Shown piece after piece: positions 53,592 to 64,000 of a stretch of DNA of 64,000 nucleotides (its first letter is position 1; each line of letters starts with the position of its first letter). This DNA comes from Phycicoccus sp. HDW14 (GTDB taxonomy: Bacteria; Actinomycetota; Actinomycetes; Actinomycetales; Dermatophilaceae). The stretch spans positions 1,488,001-1,552,000 of the forward strand of contig NZ_CP049935.1 of the NCBI RefSeq assembly GCF_011383005.1, written 5' to 3'. The position numbers were made by a program, and so were the translations under genes. The notes under the pieces are model-generated. The model saw only the letters and a program-made list of their open reading frames with translations. It was not told the origin of the DNA and searched no databases.

Positions 53592-54888
53592 GGTGCAGGC
53601 TCTCCTTCCCGCGCGGTGACGTCGCCGCGCAGGATCGTCGTGTGGACGGCGCCGGTGAGGGTGCGGCCGTGCCACGGGGTGTTGCGGGACAGGGAGTGGG
53701 AGGCGTCGCGGTCGACGGTGACCGTGGCCGTGGGGTCGACGAGCACGAGGTTCGCGGGCTCGCCGGGGGCGACGGGGCGGCCGTGACCGGCCAGCCCGGC
53801 GATGCGGGCCGGGTTGGTGGACATGACGCGCGCGAGGTCGGCCATCGACATCGCGCCGCTCGCGACGAGGAGGTCGTGGACCACCCCGAAGGCGGTCTCG
53901 AGCCCGAGCATCCCGAACGCGGCGTCGACGAAGGCGTGCTCCTTGTCGTGCCGGGCGTGCGGCGCGTGGTCGGTGGCGACCGCGTCGATGGTCCCGTCGA
54001 GGAGGCCGTCACGCAGGGCCTGCTGGTCCTCGGTGGGCCGCAGCGGAGGGTTGACCTTGAAGACCGGGTCGTAGCCGGCGACCAGCTCGGTTCCGAGGGC
54101 CAGGTGGTGCGGGGTGACCTCGGCGGTCATCGCGATGCCCTGCGCCTTGGCCCAGCGCACGACGTCGAGGCCCTCGGCGGTGGACACGTGGGCGACGTGC
54201 ACGCGGCTGCCGGTGTGCCGGGCGAGCATCGCGTCGCGGGCGATGACCGCGGCCTCGGCGACCGGCGGCCAGCCGGGCAGCCCGAGCCGGCCGGAGAGCT
54301 CACCCTCGTGGCAGCAGGCCTGCGAGCCGGCGAGCGCGGGGTCCTGGCTGTGCTGGCTGACGACCCCGCCGAAGGCCCGCACGTACTCCAGCGCCCGGCG
54401 CATCACCCGGGCGTCGGCGACGCACCGGCCGTCGTCGGAGAAGACCCGCACCCGGGCGCGGGAGCGGTGCATCAGGCCGAGCTCGGCGAGCTCGTGGCCG
54501 TCGAGGCCCTTGGTGACGGCCCCGACCGGGACGACGTCGACGAGGCCGGCGGCGCGGCCGAGGTCGAGGACGCGCTCGGCGGCCTCGGCGGTGTCGGTGA
54601 CCGGGCTGGTGTTGGCCATCGCGAGGACGGCCGTGAACCCGCCGGCCGCGGCGGCCCGGGAGCCGGAGGCGATGGTCTCGGCGTCCTCGCGGCCCGGCTC
54701 GCGCAGGTGCGTGTGGAGGTCGACGAAGCCGGGCAGGAGGGTGAGGCCGTCGGCGTCGTGGCGGGTCAGGCCCTCGGTGTCCTCCACCCGGCCGACCTCG
54801 GTGACCAGGCCCTCACGGACGGCGACGTCGCCGGTGTGCCCGGTGCCGTCGGCGTCGTGCCACGTGACGCCGGTGAGCAGGAGGTCGC

Positions 54889-54892
<4 letters not shown>
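53585..54892 (-). CDS. pyrC: Dihydroorotase, type I
   Basis: 435 residues, amidohydrolase superfamily. Zn ligands in [20 protein letters not shown], then [41 protein letters not shown] and [19 protein letters not shown] with the catalytic Asp. It cyclises carbamoyl aspartate to dihydroorotate. The size and [10 protein letters not shown] motif mark type I. Its ATG overlaps the pyrB stop by 4 bp (ATGA), its end overlaps the carA start. Confidence 0.96.
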
Positions 54893-57331
<2,439 letters not shown>

Positions 57332-57341
57332 GGGCCGGGGC

Positions 57342-57722
57342 TCAGTCCGGGAGGCCGGCCGCGGGGCGGAAGCCCGAGCACAGGACGCGCAGGTGCGAGA
57401 TGCGGTCGTCGTGCGTGCGGTAGTACGCCTGCTGCTCGGCGGTGAAGTCGCCGTCCGGGGTGCGCAGGGCCATCCGGTACGAGACGCGCAGGGTGTCCTC
57501 GACGGGGGCACCGGTCGTGACGTCGAGCAGCGCCCGGACCTCGTCGGCCTCCTCGAACCATGACCCGAAGAGCACCTCGACGAGCGCGTCGGGCCCGGTG
57601 CCCTCCCACGCGCGGCCCGGCGTCAGGCCCCGGAAGTCGACGTCGTCGGCCACGAGCTCGCGGACCGCGGCGGCGTCCTTGGCGGCGATCGCCTGCGCCA
57701 GGCGTGGGCCGAGGGTGCTCAT
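57342..57722 (-). CDS. NTF2/SnoaL-like protein
   Basis: 126 residues, one NTF2-like cone fold: RLAQAIAAKDAAAVRELVAD, DVDFRGLTPGRAWEGTGPDA, VRVSYRMALRTPDG-like core (RVSYRMALRTPDGDFTAEQQ) and YYRTHDDRISHLRVLCSGFR. Many such proteins are binding pockets or small isomerases; the role is unknown. ATG 57722; no good ribosome binding site. Convergent with the phosphoesterase gene (10 nt) and divergent from a small gene across an AT-richer region. Confidence 0.83.
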   Translation of the reverse strand: MSTLGPRLAQAIAAKDAAAVRELVADDVDFRGLTPGRAWEGTGPDALVEVLFGSWFEEADEVRALLDVTTGAPVEDTLRVSYRMALRTPDGDFTAEQQAYYRTHDDRISHLRVLCSGFRPAAGLPD

Positions 57723-57821
57723 CGGCCCAGTGCACCACGCGACGGGGGGCGGTGGCCAGACGAGCGCCGGCCCGTCGGCGTCGCCGACCATCCGGGTCGT
57801 GAGACACATAACCTGTGCCTA

Positions 57822-57847
57822 TGCATCGTGTAACACACTGTGATGCA
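57822..57847. promoter_or_regulatory. Imperfect palindrome between divergent genes (possible operator)
   Basis: The stretch begins TGCATCGTGTAAC and ends ACTGTGATGCA, with outer arms TGCATC/GATGCA in perfect symmetry. It lies in the most AT-rich part of the neighbourhood, between the NTF2-like gene and the small gene at 57883. A binding site for a transcription factor is possible; no regulator gene is adjacent. Confidence 0.35.
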
Positions 57848-57882
57848 CGCAGCGCGCGCCCGACCGCCGAAGGAGGCCTTCC

Positions 57883-58058
57883 GTGACCACGACGAGCATC
57901 CCCACCGGTGCCGAGACCTGCCCCGAGGCCGACGTGGCGGGCTCCCCGGCCACCAGCCGCTCTTCCCGCCGGCCGACGCCGACGCCGAGACCTACCGCCG
58001 CTGGCTGGCCGCCTCGCCGTGGCCGGAGGTCGTGTTCGCGAGCGCCGGGGCGCGCTGA
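57883..58058 (+). CDS. Small protein gene, probably frameshifted
   Basis: A strong ribosome binding site AAGGAGG, 6 nt before a GTG at 57883, starts a frame reading TTTSIPTGAETCPEADVAGS; after the C run 57944-57947 the plausible continuation lies in the next frame: PGHQPLFPPADADAETYRRW then LAASPWPEVVFASAGAR and TGA. Adding one C joins the two to a 58-residue protein, the same kind of defect seen in seven other genes here. Family not recognised; no membrane segment. The uninterrupted raw frame has no sensible end. If the repair is wrong, the site could be a small-gene relic. Confidence 0.55.
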
Positions 58059-58092
58059 CCGTCGGTCGCTCGGTCGGTCGGTCCCTCGGACC

Positions 58093-58587
58093 TCAGCGCA
58101 GGTCGAGGTGCATGGCGATGCGCCGGCCGTGGCGGGGCAGGTCCATCCGGTCCTCCGCGACGAGGAGTCCGGCGTGCCACGCCGGGTCCGCGACCTCGAC
58201 CCATCCGTGGCGGGCGTACCAGGGCCCGTTCCACGGCACGTCGGCGTAGGTCCGCAGGGTCAGCTCGAGGCCGCCCCGGCGCCGCACCTCGGCGGCCACC
58301 GCGTCGAGCAGGGCCGCGCCGTGGCCCCGTCGCTGGCGCACCGGGTCCACCGAGAGCTGCTCGAGGTGCCAGTGTCCCGCGAGGTGCAGCACGTGCGCGA
58401 ACCCCACGACCTCCTCGTCCTCGGTGGCCACGAGCAGGAAGCCGGGTTGGGCGGCGCGCTCCTCGCCGGAGTCGGCCGGCGGCCAGTCGAGGTCCCCGAA
58501 GCGCTCGGCGAACTGCGCGTCGCCGGTGTCCTCGAGGGGTCCGAGCAGCGGCAGGTCGGCGGGGACGGCGGGTCGGACGGTGGTCAT
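58093..58587 (-). CDS. GNAT family N-acetyltransferase
   Basis: 164 residues. GNAT marks: VRPAVPADLPLLGPLEDTGD, FLLVATEDEEVVGFAHVLHL, HLEQLSVDPVRQRRGHGAAL with the RQRRGHGA acetyl-CoA loop, and GPWYARHGWVEV. Substrate unknown. ATG 58587 follows a CACCCT box at 6 nt (weak). It lies 65 nt downstream of nusB on the same strand, in the place where bldD is found in Streptomyces. Confidence 0.87.
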   Translation of the reverse strand: MTTVRPAVPADLPLLGPLEDTGDAQFAERFGDLDWPPADSGEERAAQPGFLLVATEDEEVVGFAHVLHLAGHWHLEQLSVDPVRQRRGHGAALLDAVAAEVRRRGGLELTLRTYADVPWNGPWYARHGWVEVADPAWHAGLLVAEDRMDLPRHGRRIAMHLDLR

Positions 58588-58652
58588 CGCCCGAGGGTGA
58601 CGCGCCGGGACGCCGGCGGCAACCGGGTATCGGTGGTGACCGCGCCGCGGCG

Positions 58653-59066
58653 TCAGGCCAGGGTCGGCTTGACCTCGGCGAGGCGGGCGAGCAGCCCGTT
58701 GACGAAGCGTGGGCTGTCGTCGGTGGACAGCTCGGTGGCCAGCGACACCCACTCGCTGATGGCGACGGCCTCGGGGACGTCCGGGGAGTGCAGCACCTCG
58801 AAGGCCCCGAGCCGCAGGATGGCGCGGTCGACGGCGGGCATCCGCTGGAGGGTCCAGCCCTGGGAGTAGGTGGTGATCAGCTCGTCGAGCTGGTCGCGGT
58901 GCTCGCCGACGCCGGTGACGAGGTCGGCGGTCAGCTCGGCGAGGGCGTGCTCGGTGACGGGCTTCGCGAGCCGCTCACGCAGCAGGTCCGCGGGGTCGAC
59001 GCCGCGCTGCTCGGCCTCGAACAGCAGGTCGAGGGCGCGCTTGCGGGCCTTGGTGCGGGCGGCCAC
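58653..59066 (-). CDS. nusB: Transcription antitermination factor NusB
   Basis: 137 residues, all-helical. ARTKARKRALDLLFEAEQRG is the RNA-binding N-terminus; LDELITTYSQGWTLQRMPAVDRAILRLGAFE is split across the conserved W and R-M-x-x-V-D-R motif, and PEAVAISEWVSLATELSTDD ends with FVNGLLARLAEV. It acts with NusE (S10) in rRNA antitermination. GTG start 3 nt after the efp stop, so the two are co-transcribed, a conserved actinobacterial pair. Confidence 0.96.
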   Translation of the reverse strand: MAARTKARKRALDLLFEAEQRGVDPADLLRERLAKPVTEHALAELTADLVTGVGEHRDQLDELITTYSQGWTLQRMPAVDRAILRLGAFEVLHSPDVPEAVAISEWVSLATELSTDDSPRFVNGLLARLAEVKPTLA

Positions 59067-59069
59067 GGG

Positions 59070-59630
59070 TCAGCTGACCCGACCGAGGTAGGAGCCGTCG
59101 CGGGTGTCGACCTTGATCTTGGTGCCGGTCTCGAGGAAGAGCGGCACGGCAATCTCGGCGCCGGTCTCGAGGGTGGCCGGCTTGGTGCCGCCGGTGGAGC
59201 GGTCGCCCTGCAGGCCGGGCTCGGTGTAGGTGATCTCGAGGATGACCGAGGCGGGGAGCTCGATGTAGAGGACGGCGTCGTCGTGGCGGGCCACGATGGC
59301 GTCCTGGTTCTCGAGCAGGTACTTCGCGGCGTCGCCGACGACCTCGGGGCTCACCGGGAGCTGGTCGTAGGTGTCGCCGTCCATGAAGATGAAGTCGGTG
59401 CCGTCGTTGTACAGGTACTGCATCGTCCGCTTGTCGACGTTGGCCGTCTCGACCTTGACGCCGGCGTTGAACGTCTTGTCGACGACCTTGCCGGAGAGGA
59501 CGTTCTTCAGCTTCGTGCGCACGAAGGCCGGGCCCTTGCCGGGCTTGACGTGCTGGAACTCCACGACGGACCACAGCTGGCCGTCGATGTTGAGCACGAG
59601 GCCGTTCTTCAGGTCGTTGGTCGATGCCAC
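59070..59630 (-). CDS. efp: Elongation factor P
   Basis: 186 residues. [20 protein letters not shown], then [20 protein letters not shown] with the loop lysine K32, and the OB domains [20 protein letters not shown] and [19 protein letters not shown] (signature at the C-terminus). It relieves ribosome stalling at polyproline. No modification gene is nearby. GTG 59630 is the family start; a good ribosome binding site is not evident. Downstream is nusB; upstream lies the repeat-bracketed cassette, so its promoter must lie in 59631-59763. Confidence 0.96.
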   Translation of the reverse strand: MASTNDLKNGLVLNIDGQLWSVVEFQHVKPGKGPAFVRTKLKNVLSGKVVDKTFNAGVKVETANVDKRTMQYLYNDGTDFIFMDGDTYDQLPVSPEVVGDAAKYLLENQDAIVARHDDAVLYIELPASVILEITYTEPGLQGDRSTGGTKPATLETGAEIAVPLFLETGTKIKVDTRDGSYLGRVS

Positions 59631-59763
59631 GTCGCTGGTGTCGCTTTCGGGTCGGTGGGCGCGCACCCGCCGGTGGGCGCGCGTCAGCCCCGCGGGGGGC
59701 TGGGGATCAGCCGACATCGTACCGCCACGCCGGGCCCCCTCCCGACCCCGACTCCCCTCCCCC

Positions 59764-59863
59764 GGTCCGGTTCGCCGGCTCTGGCCCGGTTCGCCGCCTC
59801 GGGTCCGGTTCGCCGGATGGCGGCGACTTCTCACCGCCATCCGGAACATCGGACCAGAGCCGG
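59764..59863. repeat. Left terminal inverted repeat of the cassette
   Basis: Three 19-bp units begin at 59764, 59783 and 59802 (consensus GGTCCGGTTCGCCGGCTCT). The last runs into a palindrome CCGGATGGCGG (59814-59824) / CCGCCATCCGG (59835... region to 59844) and ends in GGACCAGAGCCGG. The outer arms GGTCCG and CGGACC also pair, giving a long hairpin. Confidence 0.85.
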
Positions 59864-59867
59864 GTCG

Positions 59868-60866
59868 TCAGGCCGCGGGTGGATGGCCCAGGTCGAGCCA
59901 GATCGGCCGCGGCTGCGGGTGCACCCCCTGCTCGCCGAGGATGCGCACCAGGCGCCACTCCTGCTCGACGTCCCGCCAGACCCACCGGGCCAGGCGGGCC
60001 CGTCGGCGGATGCGGTCCTCGCGCAGCTTCTCGGCCCAGAGGACCCGCTCGGCGGCCTCGGGGTCAGCGCCCTCCGGGACCGCGTACTTGCGGCGGCCGT
60101 CGAACTCGCCGACGACACCGTCCCAGCCGAAGTCACCGTGCCCGAAGGCACCGTCGTCGTCCTCGAGGGGCACCTGCAGCTGCGGCCGCGGCAGGCCGAG
60201 CTGGAACATCCGCGCCCGGGAGAAGCTCTCGCCGGCCGACATCGAGTCGCCGTCGGCCAGCGCCGCGACGAGGCGGGCGGCCGGTCGGCCCCTGACCCTC
60301 GGTGCCACGGCCACCGCTGCCTCGTCCAGCTCGGCCGCCGTGCACAGACCGTGGCGCAGCGCGTGGTCGGCGGCGCACAGGGCGTACTCGAGCGAGCAGG
60401 TCCGGGCGAGGTCGATGACGGTGCGCGCCGGCCCGGTCACCCTCACGCCCGCGAGCGTCACGGGCTCGGCCGGCGCTCCGACGTGGACCCGGATGCAGCG
60501 CGAACCGCGGGTGCGCGGCCCGGTGGCGAGCACGGTGACGTGCCGGGGCCAGGGCCCGATCCGGGGCAGCCCCCACACGGCGGCCGCCGACTCCAGGGCG
60601 TAGACGTGCCGCCCCGGCTCGTGGCACCCGAGGTCGGTGGCGTGGACGAGCGCGGCGTGCTGCTGCTCCGGCGTCAGGGCCTGCCACGCGGATCGCTCGA
60701 CCCAGGCGTTGTAGCGGACGTGGTGCCATCCGCCGCGGCCCGGATCGACGCCGAGCGCCCGAAGCACCCGGGTCGACCGCAGGAGCAGCGGGTCGAACGG
60801 GGTCGGGGCGGGGTCGCCGAGCATCCCTGACAGTGGCACGAAGCCCCGGTCCCGCGCCGGCGTCAT
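59868..60866 (-). CDS. AbiEi-antitoxin/DUF559-like protein with predicted PD-(D/E)XK nuclease fold
   Basis: About 332 residues from ATG 60866; ATG 60824 is an alternative, and upstream starts would lie in the repeat. N-terminal half: WHHVRYNAWVERSAWQALTP and HATDLGCHEPGRHVYALESA, AAAVWGLP, VHVGAPAEPVTLAGVRVTGP, TVIDLARTCSLEYALCAADH, the pattern of actinobacterial proteins annotated as AbiEi-type antitoxin. C-terminal ~110 residues have SMSAGESFSRARMFQLGLPR, GHGDFGWDGVVGEFDGRRKY (D and E-x-D/G-x-K like a Vsr/DUF559 nuclease core) and RIRRRARLARWVWRD. No toxin gene accompanies it, so a lone nuclease is more likely than a type IV toxin-antitoxin pair. It is the only gene inside the inverted repeats. 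Confidence 0.8.
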   Translation of the reverse strand: MTPARDRGFVPLSGMLGDPAPTPFDPLLLRSTRVLRALGVDPGRGGWHHVRYNAWVERSAWQALTPEQQHAALVHATDLGCHEPGRHVYALESAAAVWGLPRIGPWPRHVTVLATGPRTRGSRCIRVHVGAPAEPVTLAGVRVTGPARTVIDLARTCSLEYALCAADHALRHGLCTAAELDEAAVAVAPRVRGRPAARLVAALADGDSMSAGESFSRARMFQLGLPRPQLQVPLEDDDGAFGHGDFGWDGVVGEFDGRRKYAVPEGADPEAAERVLWAEKLREDRIRRRARLARWVWRDVEQEWRLVRILGEQGVHPQPRPIWLDLGHPPAA

Positions 60867-60900
60867 CCACAGGCACGTGCGGGGAGCCCTGCACACCCCG

Positions 60901-61000
60901 CGGGCTCTGGTCCGGTTTCCCGGATGGCGGCGAGAAGTCACCGCCATCCGGCGAAGTGGACCAGAGCCGGCGAAGTGGACCAGACCCGGCGAAGTGGACC
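60901..61000. repeat. Right terminal inverted repeat of the cassette
   Basis: Read on the minus strand from 61000 it repeats the left end: three 19-bp units (plus-strand copies of CCGGCGAAGTGGACC begin at 60948, 60967 and 60986) and the palindrome CCGGATGGCGG (60920-60930) / CCGCCATCCGG (60941-60951), bounded by GGCTCTGGTCC and GGACCAGAGCC. Confidence 0.85.
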
Positions 61001-61009
61001 ACGGCCGGG

Positions 61010-62083
61010 TCAGGGGGCGAGGGCGGCGAAGGCGGCGCGCAGGTCGGCCTCGGACGGGCCCTCGAGGCGGCCGGGGTCGGCCAGCCCGTCGAGGACGACG
61101 AAGCGCAGCAGCGACCCGCGCGACTTCTTGTCCCGGGCCATCACGGCGAGCAGCTCCTCGAACGAGGCGTCCGCGTAGGTCGTCGGCAGCCCGAGCGACG
61201 TGAGCACCGACCGGTGCCGCGCCAGCAGCGCGTCGTCGACCCGGCCGGCGCGGTGCGCGAGCTCGGCGGCGAAGACCATCCCGACGGCCACCGCCTCGCC
61301 GTGCCGCACCCGGAAGCCCGATACCTGCTCGACGGCGTGGCCGAGGGTGTGCCCGTAGTTGAGGATCTCGCGGCGGAAGGCCTCCCGCAGGTCGGCGGCC
61401 ACGACCTCGGCCTTGACCGCGATGGCGCGCTCGACGAGCTCACGGGTGTGCGGGCCGTCCCACCGCGTCGCCCCCTCGGGGTCGGCCTCGACGAGGTCGA
61501 GGATGACCGGGTCGGCGATGAACCCCGCCTTGACGACCTCGGCCAGCCCGGCGACCAGGTCGGCACGCGGCAGCGTCTCGAGGGCGTCGAGGTCGCAGAG
61601 GACCCCGGACGGCTCGTGGAAGGCCCCGACGAGGTTCTTGCCCTGGGCGGTGTTGATGCCCGTCTTGCCGCCGACCGCGGCGTCGACCATGGCGAGCAGC
61701 GTCGTCGGCACGTGCACGACGGCGACCCCGCGCAGCCAGGTGGCCGCGACGAAGCCCGCGAGGTCGGTGACGGTCCCGCCGCCCACCGCGACGACGGCGT
61801 CCGAGCGGGTGAACGCGTGCCGCCCGAGGCTCGCCCACAGGCCGGCGGCCACGTCGGCGGTCTTGGCCGTCTCGGCGTCGGGCACCACGGCCTCGTGCAC
61901 CTCGAGCCCGGCCTCCCGCAACCGCGACAGGACCGGGCCGGCCAGACGGGCCAGGGCCTCGGGCCGCACGACGAGCACCTGGCGCACCCCGGGCGCGAGG
62001 AGCCCGACGACCCGGTCGGACACCCCGTGGCCGACGACGACGTCGTACGCGTCGCCGACCCGGATGACCGTGGCGTCACCCAT
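61010..62083 (-). CDS. aroB: 3-dehydroquinate synthase
   Basis: 357 residues. NAD- and metal-binding features: VVAVGGGTVTDLAGFVAATW, LRGVAVVHVPTTLLAMVDAA, VGGKTGINTAQGKNLVGAFH, LAEVVKAGFIADP and LNYGHTLGHAVEQVSGFRVR with the metal-ligand histidines. It cyclises DAHP to 3-dehydroquinate. The ATG shares one base with the aroK stop (TGATG). Its end lies 9 nt from the repeat-bracketed cassette. Confidence 0.96.
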   Translation of the reverse strand: MGDATVIRVGDAYDVVVGHGVSDRVVGLLAPGVRQVLVVRPEALARLAGPVLSRLREAGLEVHEAVVPDAETAKTADVAAGLWASLGRHAFTRSDAVVAVGGGTVTDLAGFVAATWLRGVAVVHVPTTLLAMVDAAVGGKTGINTAQGKNLVGAFHEPSGVLCDLDALETLPRADLVAGLAEVVKAGFIADPVILDLVEADPEGATRWDGPHTRELVERAIAVKAEVVAADLREAFRREILNYGHTLGHAVEQVSGFRVRHGEAVAVGMVFAAELAHRAGRVDDALLARHRSVLTSLGLPTTYADASFEELLAVMARDKKSRGSLLRFVVLDGLADPGRLEGPSEADLRAAFAALAP

Positions 62084-62586
62084 CAGGACCCGTCCAGCAG
62101 CGCGGCGAGCTCGGCGGCGACGTCGTCGACCGAGCGCCCCGCGGTGTCGACGACGTGCGTCGCGACCCGCTCGTAGACCGGCCGCCGCTCCCCCATGAGC
62201 CGCACCCACGACGCCCTCGGGTTGACCGCGAGCAGCGGACGCGACCGGTCGAACCCGACCCGCTTGGCGGCGTCGGCGATGCCCACGTCGAGGAAGACGA
62301 CGACGTGACCCGCGAGCAGCGGCTCGGTCTCCGGGTCGACCGGCGCACCCCCGCCGAGCGCGACGACCCCGTCCTCCGACACCAGCGCCCGCGCGACCTC
62401 GGCCCGCTCCAGGGCCCGGAACGCGGGCTCGCCGGACTCGACGAAGATGTCGGAGATGCTCCGGCCCGCGGTCTGCTCGACGGCGGCGTCGGTGTCGTGG
62501 AACCCGACCCCGAGCAGCTCGGCGAGCGCCCGCCCGGTGCTCGACTTGCCCGACCCGGGCGGTCCGACGAGGACGACGCGCGGCAT
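62083..62586 (-). CDS. aroK: Shikimate kinase
   Basis: 167 residues. P-loop RVVLVGPPGSGKSSTGRALA, the shikimate-binding D in FHDTDAAVEQTAGRSI, IFVESGEPAFRALE, GGGAPVDPETEPLL and the lid arginine in RSRPLLAVNPRASW. It phosphorylates shikimate. Junctions with aroC and aroB are both single-base TGATG overlaps. Confidence 0.96.
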   Translation of the reverse strand: MPRVVLVGPPGSGKSSTGRALAELLGVGFHDTDAAVEQTAGRSISDIFVESGEPAFRALERAEVARALVSEDGVVALGGGAPVDPETEPLLAGHVVVFLDVGIADAAKRVGFDRSRPLLAVNPRASWVRLMGERRPVYERVATHVVDTAGRSVDDVAAELAALLDGS

Positions 62587-63815
62587 CAGGCGTCCCACGT
62601 GCGCATGGCGGCGGGGATGGCGTCGAGGTACCCCCGGAAGTTGCGGGCGGTCTCGGTGACCGAGTCGCCGCCGAACTTCTCGAGGCAGGCCTCGGCGAGC
62701 ACGAGCGCGACCATCGCCTCGGCGACGACCCCGGCCGCCGGCACCGCGCACACGTCGGAGCGCTGGTGGATGGCGGTGGCCGGCTCGTCGGACGCGACGT
62801 CGACGGTGTCGAGCGCGCGCGGCACGGTCGAGATCGGCTTCATCGCGGCCCGCACGCGCAGCACGCCGCCGACCGACATCCCGCCCTCGGTGCCGCCCGC
62901 GCGACCGGTGCGCCGGCGGATGACCCCGGCCCCGTCGCGCTCCATCTCGTCATGGGCCTCGGACCCGCGGCGCGCGGCGGTGCGGAAGCCGTCGCCGACC
63001 TCGACGCCCTTGATGGCCTGGATGCCCATGAGCGCCGCGGCCAGGCGCGAGTCGAGCCGGCGGTCCCAGTGCACGTGCGACCCGAGCCCCGGCGGCACGC
63101 CGACGGCCACGACCTCGACGACGCCACCGAGCGTGTCGCCGTCCTTGCGGGCGGCGTCGACCTCGGCGACCATCGCCGCGGACCCCGCAGCGTCGAACGC
63201 GCGCACCGGGTCGGCGTCGAGCGCCTCGACGTCGTCGGGGCCCGGCAGCGGTGCGTCGTCGGCGACCCCGGCCGACCCGATGGCCACCGTGTGCGACACG
63301 AGCCGGATGCCGTACGCCTGCTCGAGCAGGGCGGACGCGAAGGCGCCGAGGGCCACCCGCGCGGCGGTCTCGCGGGCAGAGGCGCGCTCGAGCACCGGCC
63401 GGGCGTCGTCGAAGCCGTACTTCTGCATCCCGACGAGGTCGGCGTGCCCGGGGCGCGGCCGGGTGAGCGGCCGGTTGCGGGCGACCTCCTTCTCGGCGTT
63501 GACGTCGTCGGCGGCGGCGAACTCCTCCGCCGGCACCGGGTCGGGGCTCATGACGGTGCGCCACTTCGGCCACTCGGTGTTGCCGATGCGCAGGGCGACC
63601 GGTGAGCCGAGGGTCAGGCCCAGCCGCACACCGCCGAGGATCTCGACCTCGTCCTGCTCGAACTTCTGGCGCGCACCCCGCCCGTACCCCAGGCGGCGAC
63701 GGGCCAGGGCCGCCGCGACGTCGGCGGTGCCGACCTCGACCCCGGCGGGCAGGCCCTCGATCGTCGCGACGAGGGCGGGTCCGTGCGACTCGCCCGCGGT
63801 CAACCAGCGCAGCAT
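62586..63815 (-). CDS. aroC: Chorismate synthase
   Basis: 409 residues. [20 protein letters not shown] at the start, [53 protein letters not shown] and [20 protein letters not shown] are family signatures including the FMN site. It converts EPSP to chorismate, the precursor used by TrpE in this window. CAGGAT lies 7 nt before the ATG, compatible with a leaderless start (weak). First of the aroC-aroK-aroB run. Confidence 0.96.
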   Translation of the reverse strand: MLRWLTAGESHGPALVATIEGLPAGVEVGTADVAAALARRRLGYGRGARQKFEQDEVEILGGVRLGLTLGSPVALRIGNTEWPKWRTVMSPDPVPAEEFAAADDVNAEKEVARNRPLTRPRPGHADLVGMQKYGFDDARPVLERASARETAARVALGAFASALLEQAYGIRLVSHTVAIGSAGVADDAPLPGPDDVEALDADPVRAFDAAGSAAMVAEVDAARKDGDTLGGVVEVVAVGVPPGLGSHVHWDRRLDSRLAAALMGIQAIKGVEVGDGFRTAARRGSEAHDEMERDGAGVIRRRTGRAGGTEGGMSVGGVLRVRAAMKPISTVPRALDTVDVASDEPATAIHQRSDVCAVPAAGVVAEAMVALVLAEACLEKFGGDSVTETARNFRGYLDAIPAAMRTWDA

Positions 63816-63838
63816 GCCGGCAATCCTGTCACGGGCCC

Positions 63839-64000
63839 TCAGCCGGACCCGAGGCCGATCACGATGCGAGGTGCGAGGGCGATGGAGAACCACGCGCCGA
63901 GGCACATCGCGGGCCCGTAGGCGATGTGCGACTTGAACCCGACGCGTCGCAGCACGAGCAGAGCGGCGGCCGCCAGCCCGCCGACGAGGAAGCCCGCGCC
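63839..64000 (-). CDS. Prepilin peptidase, C-terminal end (runs off window)
   Basis: The last 53 codons only: [20 protein letters not shown], then [20 protein letters not shown] and [13 protein letters not shown]. The segment [12 protein letters not shown] is the final-helix motif of A24-type prepilin peptidases (usually IPYGPFLALGAW), which cleave and methylate type IV prepilins. It lies upstream of aroC on the same strand, a common actinobacterial neighbourhood. The catalytic aspartates are outside the window. Confidence 0.85.
   Translation of the reverse strand, partial: GAGFLVGGLAAAALLVLRRVGFKSHIAYGPAMCLGAWFSIALAPRIVIGLGSG

Larger units (their letters stand above)
59764..61000 (-). mobile_element. 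Single-gene cassette with 100-bp terminal inverted repeats
   Basis: A 1237-bp unit between efp and aroB. The first and last 100 bp are imperfect inverted copies of each other (84 of 100 positions match by my count). Each end carries three 19-bp units with the unit nearest the gene running into a palindrome. Between them is one gene, AbiEi/DUF559-like, whose stop is 4 nt from the left repeat and whose ATG is 34 nt from the right one. There is no transposase and I could not find a target duplication. The right repeat ends 9 nt before the aroB stop. It is compatible with a nuclease-borne selfish cassette; mobility is inference. Confidence 0.6.

Noticed and set aside
59868..60866. Complete AbiEi/AbiEii toxin-antitoxin pair
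   Set aside because: No AbiEii-type nucleotidyltransferase gene lies on either side; neighbours are efp and aroB.

Overview
The window is GC-rich throughout (above 70 % by eye), uses many GTG starts, and carries a core gene order known from Actinobacteria. Several genes are actinobacterial specialities: the mIHF-type nucleoid protein, the ANTAR regulator PdtaR, the HGxxPAAW small membrane protein beside trp genes, and a PriA without helicase motifs. A PyrK/PyrD class 1B pair, DUF1800/DUF1501 and DUF4331 proteins would fit a Micrococcales member, perhaps Intrasporangiaceae/Dermatophilaceae; that placement is inference. I see no rRNA, CRISPR array or recognisable transposase.

Layout. 1-5.2 kb: 5' part of polA, a divergent hotdog thioesterase, an exported DUF1800-DUF1501 pair, a 0.5 kb array of hairpin repeats, and a GNAT gene. 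5.3-21.2 kb, all minus strand: hisI-trpE-(two small membrane proteins)-trpC-trpB-trpA, a DsbA-like protein, lgt, gltB-gltD, pyk, tRNA-Leu(CAA) and pdtaR. 21.3-23.5 kb, plus strand: a small Tat protein, a DUF4331 protein and a His-rich protein. 23.5-36.2 kb is mixed: two membrane proteins, hisF, a nucleoside-kinase-like P-loop protein, a FUSC-type transporter, an MFS transporter, a PH-domain protein, hisG-hisE, an FMN riboswitch with a RibM/PnuX transporter, a pentapeptide protein, rpe, a GNAT, rsmB and a DinB protein. 36.2-46.3 kb: fmt, priA, metK, two coiled-coil/DivIVA proteins, coaBC, rpoZ, gmk, mihF. 46.4-56.4 kb: a complete pyrimidine operon (pyrR-pyrB-pyrC-carA-carB-pyrK-pyrD-pyrF) with all junctions overlapping. 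56.5-64 kb: accessory genes, nusB, efp, a single-gene cassette with 100-bp inverted repeats, aroC-aroK-aroB, and the end of a prepilin peptidase.

How the genes work together. The window covers pyrimidine synthesis from bicarbonate to UMP, the trp branch, parts of his synthesis (hisI, hisF, hisG, hisE), ammonium assimilation by GOGAT, three adjacent shikimate genes, and information-processing genes (fmt, rsmB, priA, rpoZ, nusB, efp, mihF). Translational coupling (GTGA, ATGA or TGATG overlaps) is the rule. Many first genes have a TANNNT box 6-8 nt before the start codon and no ribosome binding site, as expected for leaderless mRNAs.

Two observations stand out. First, an AbiEi/DUF559-like gene between efp and aroB is bracketed by exactly 100-bp imperfect inverted repeats, each made of three 19-bp units plus a palindrome, so it looks like a compact mobile or selfish cassette; a second, unrelated hairpin-repeat family occurs at 4.05-4.55 and 37.2 kb. 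Second, eight genes (pyk, trpA, rpe, fmt, coaBC, carB, pyrK and a 58-residue gene) are each broken by one missing base in a G/C run. Most of these are expected to be essential or needed for prototrophy, so sequencing or assembly error is far more likely than decay.
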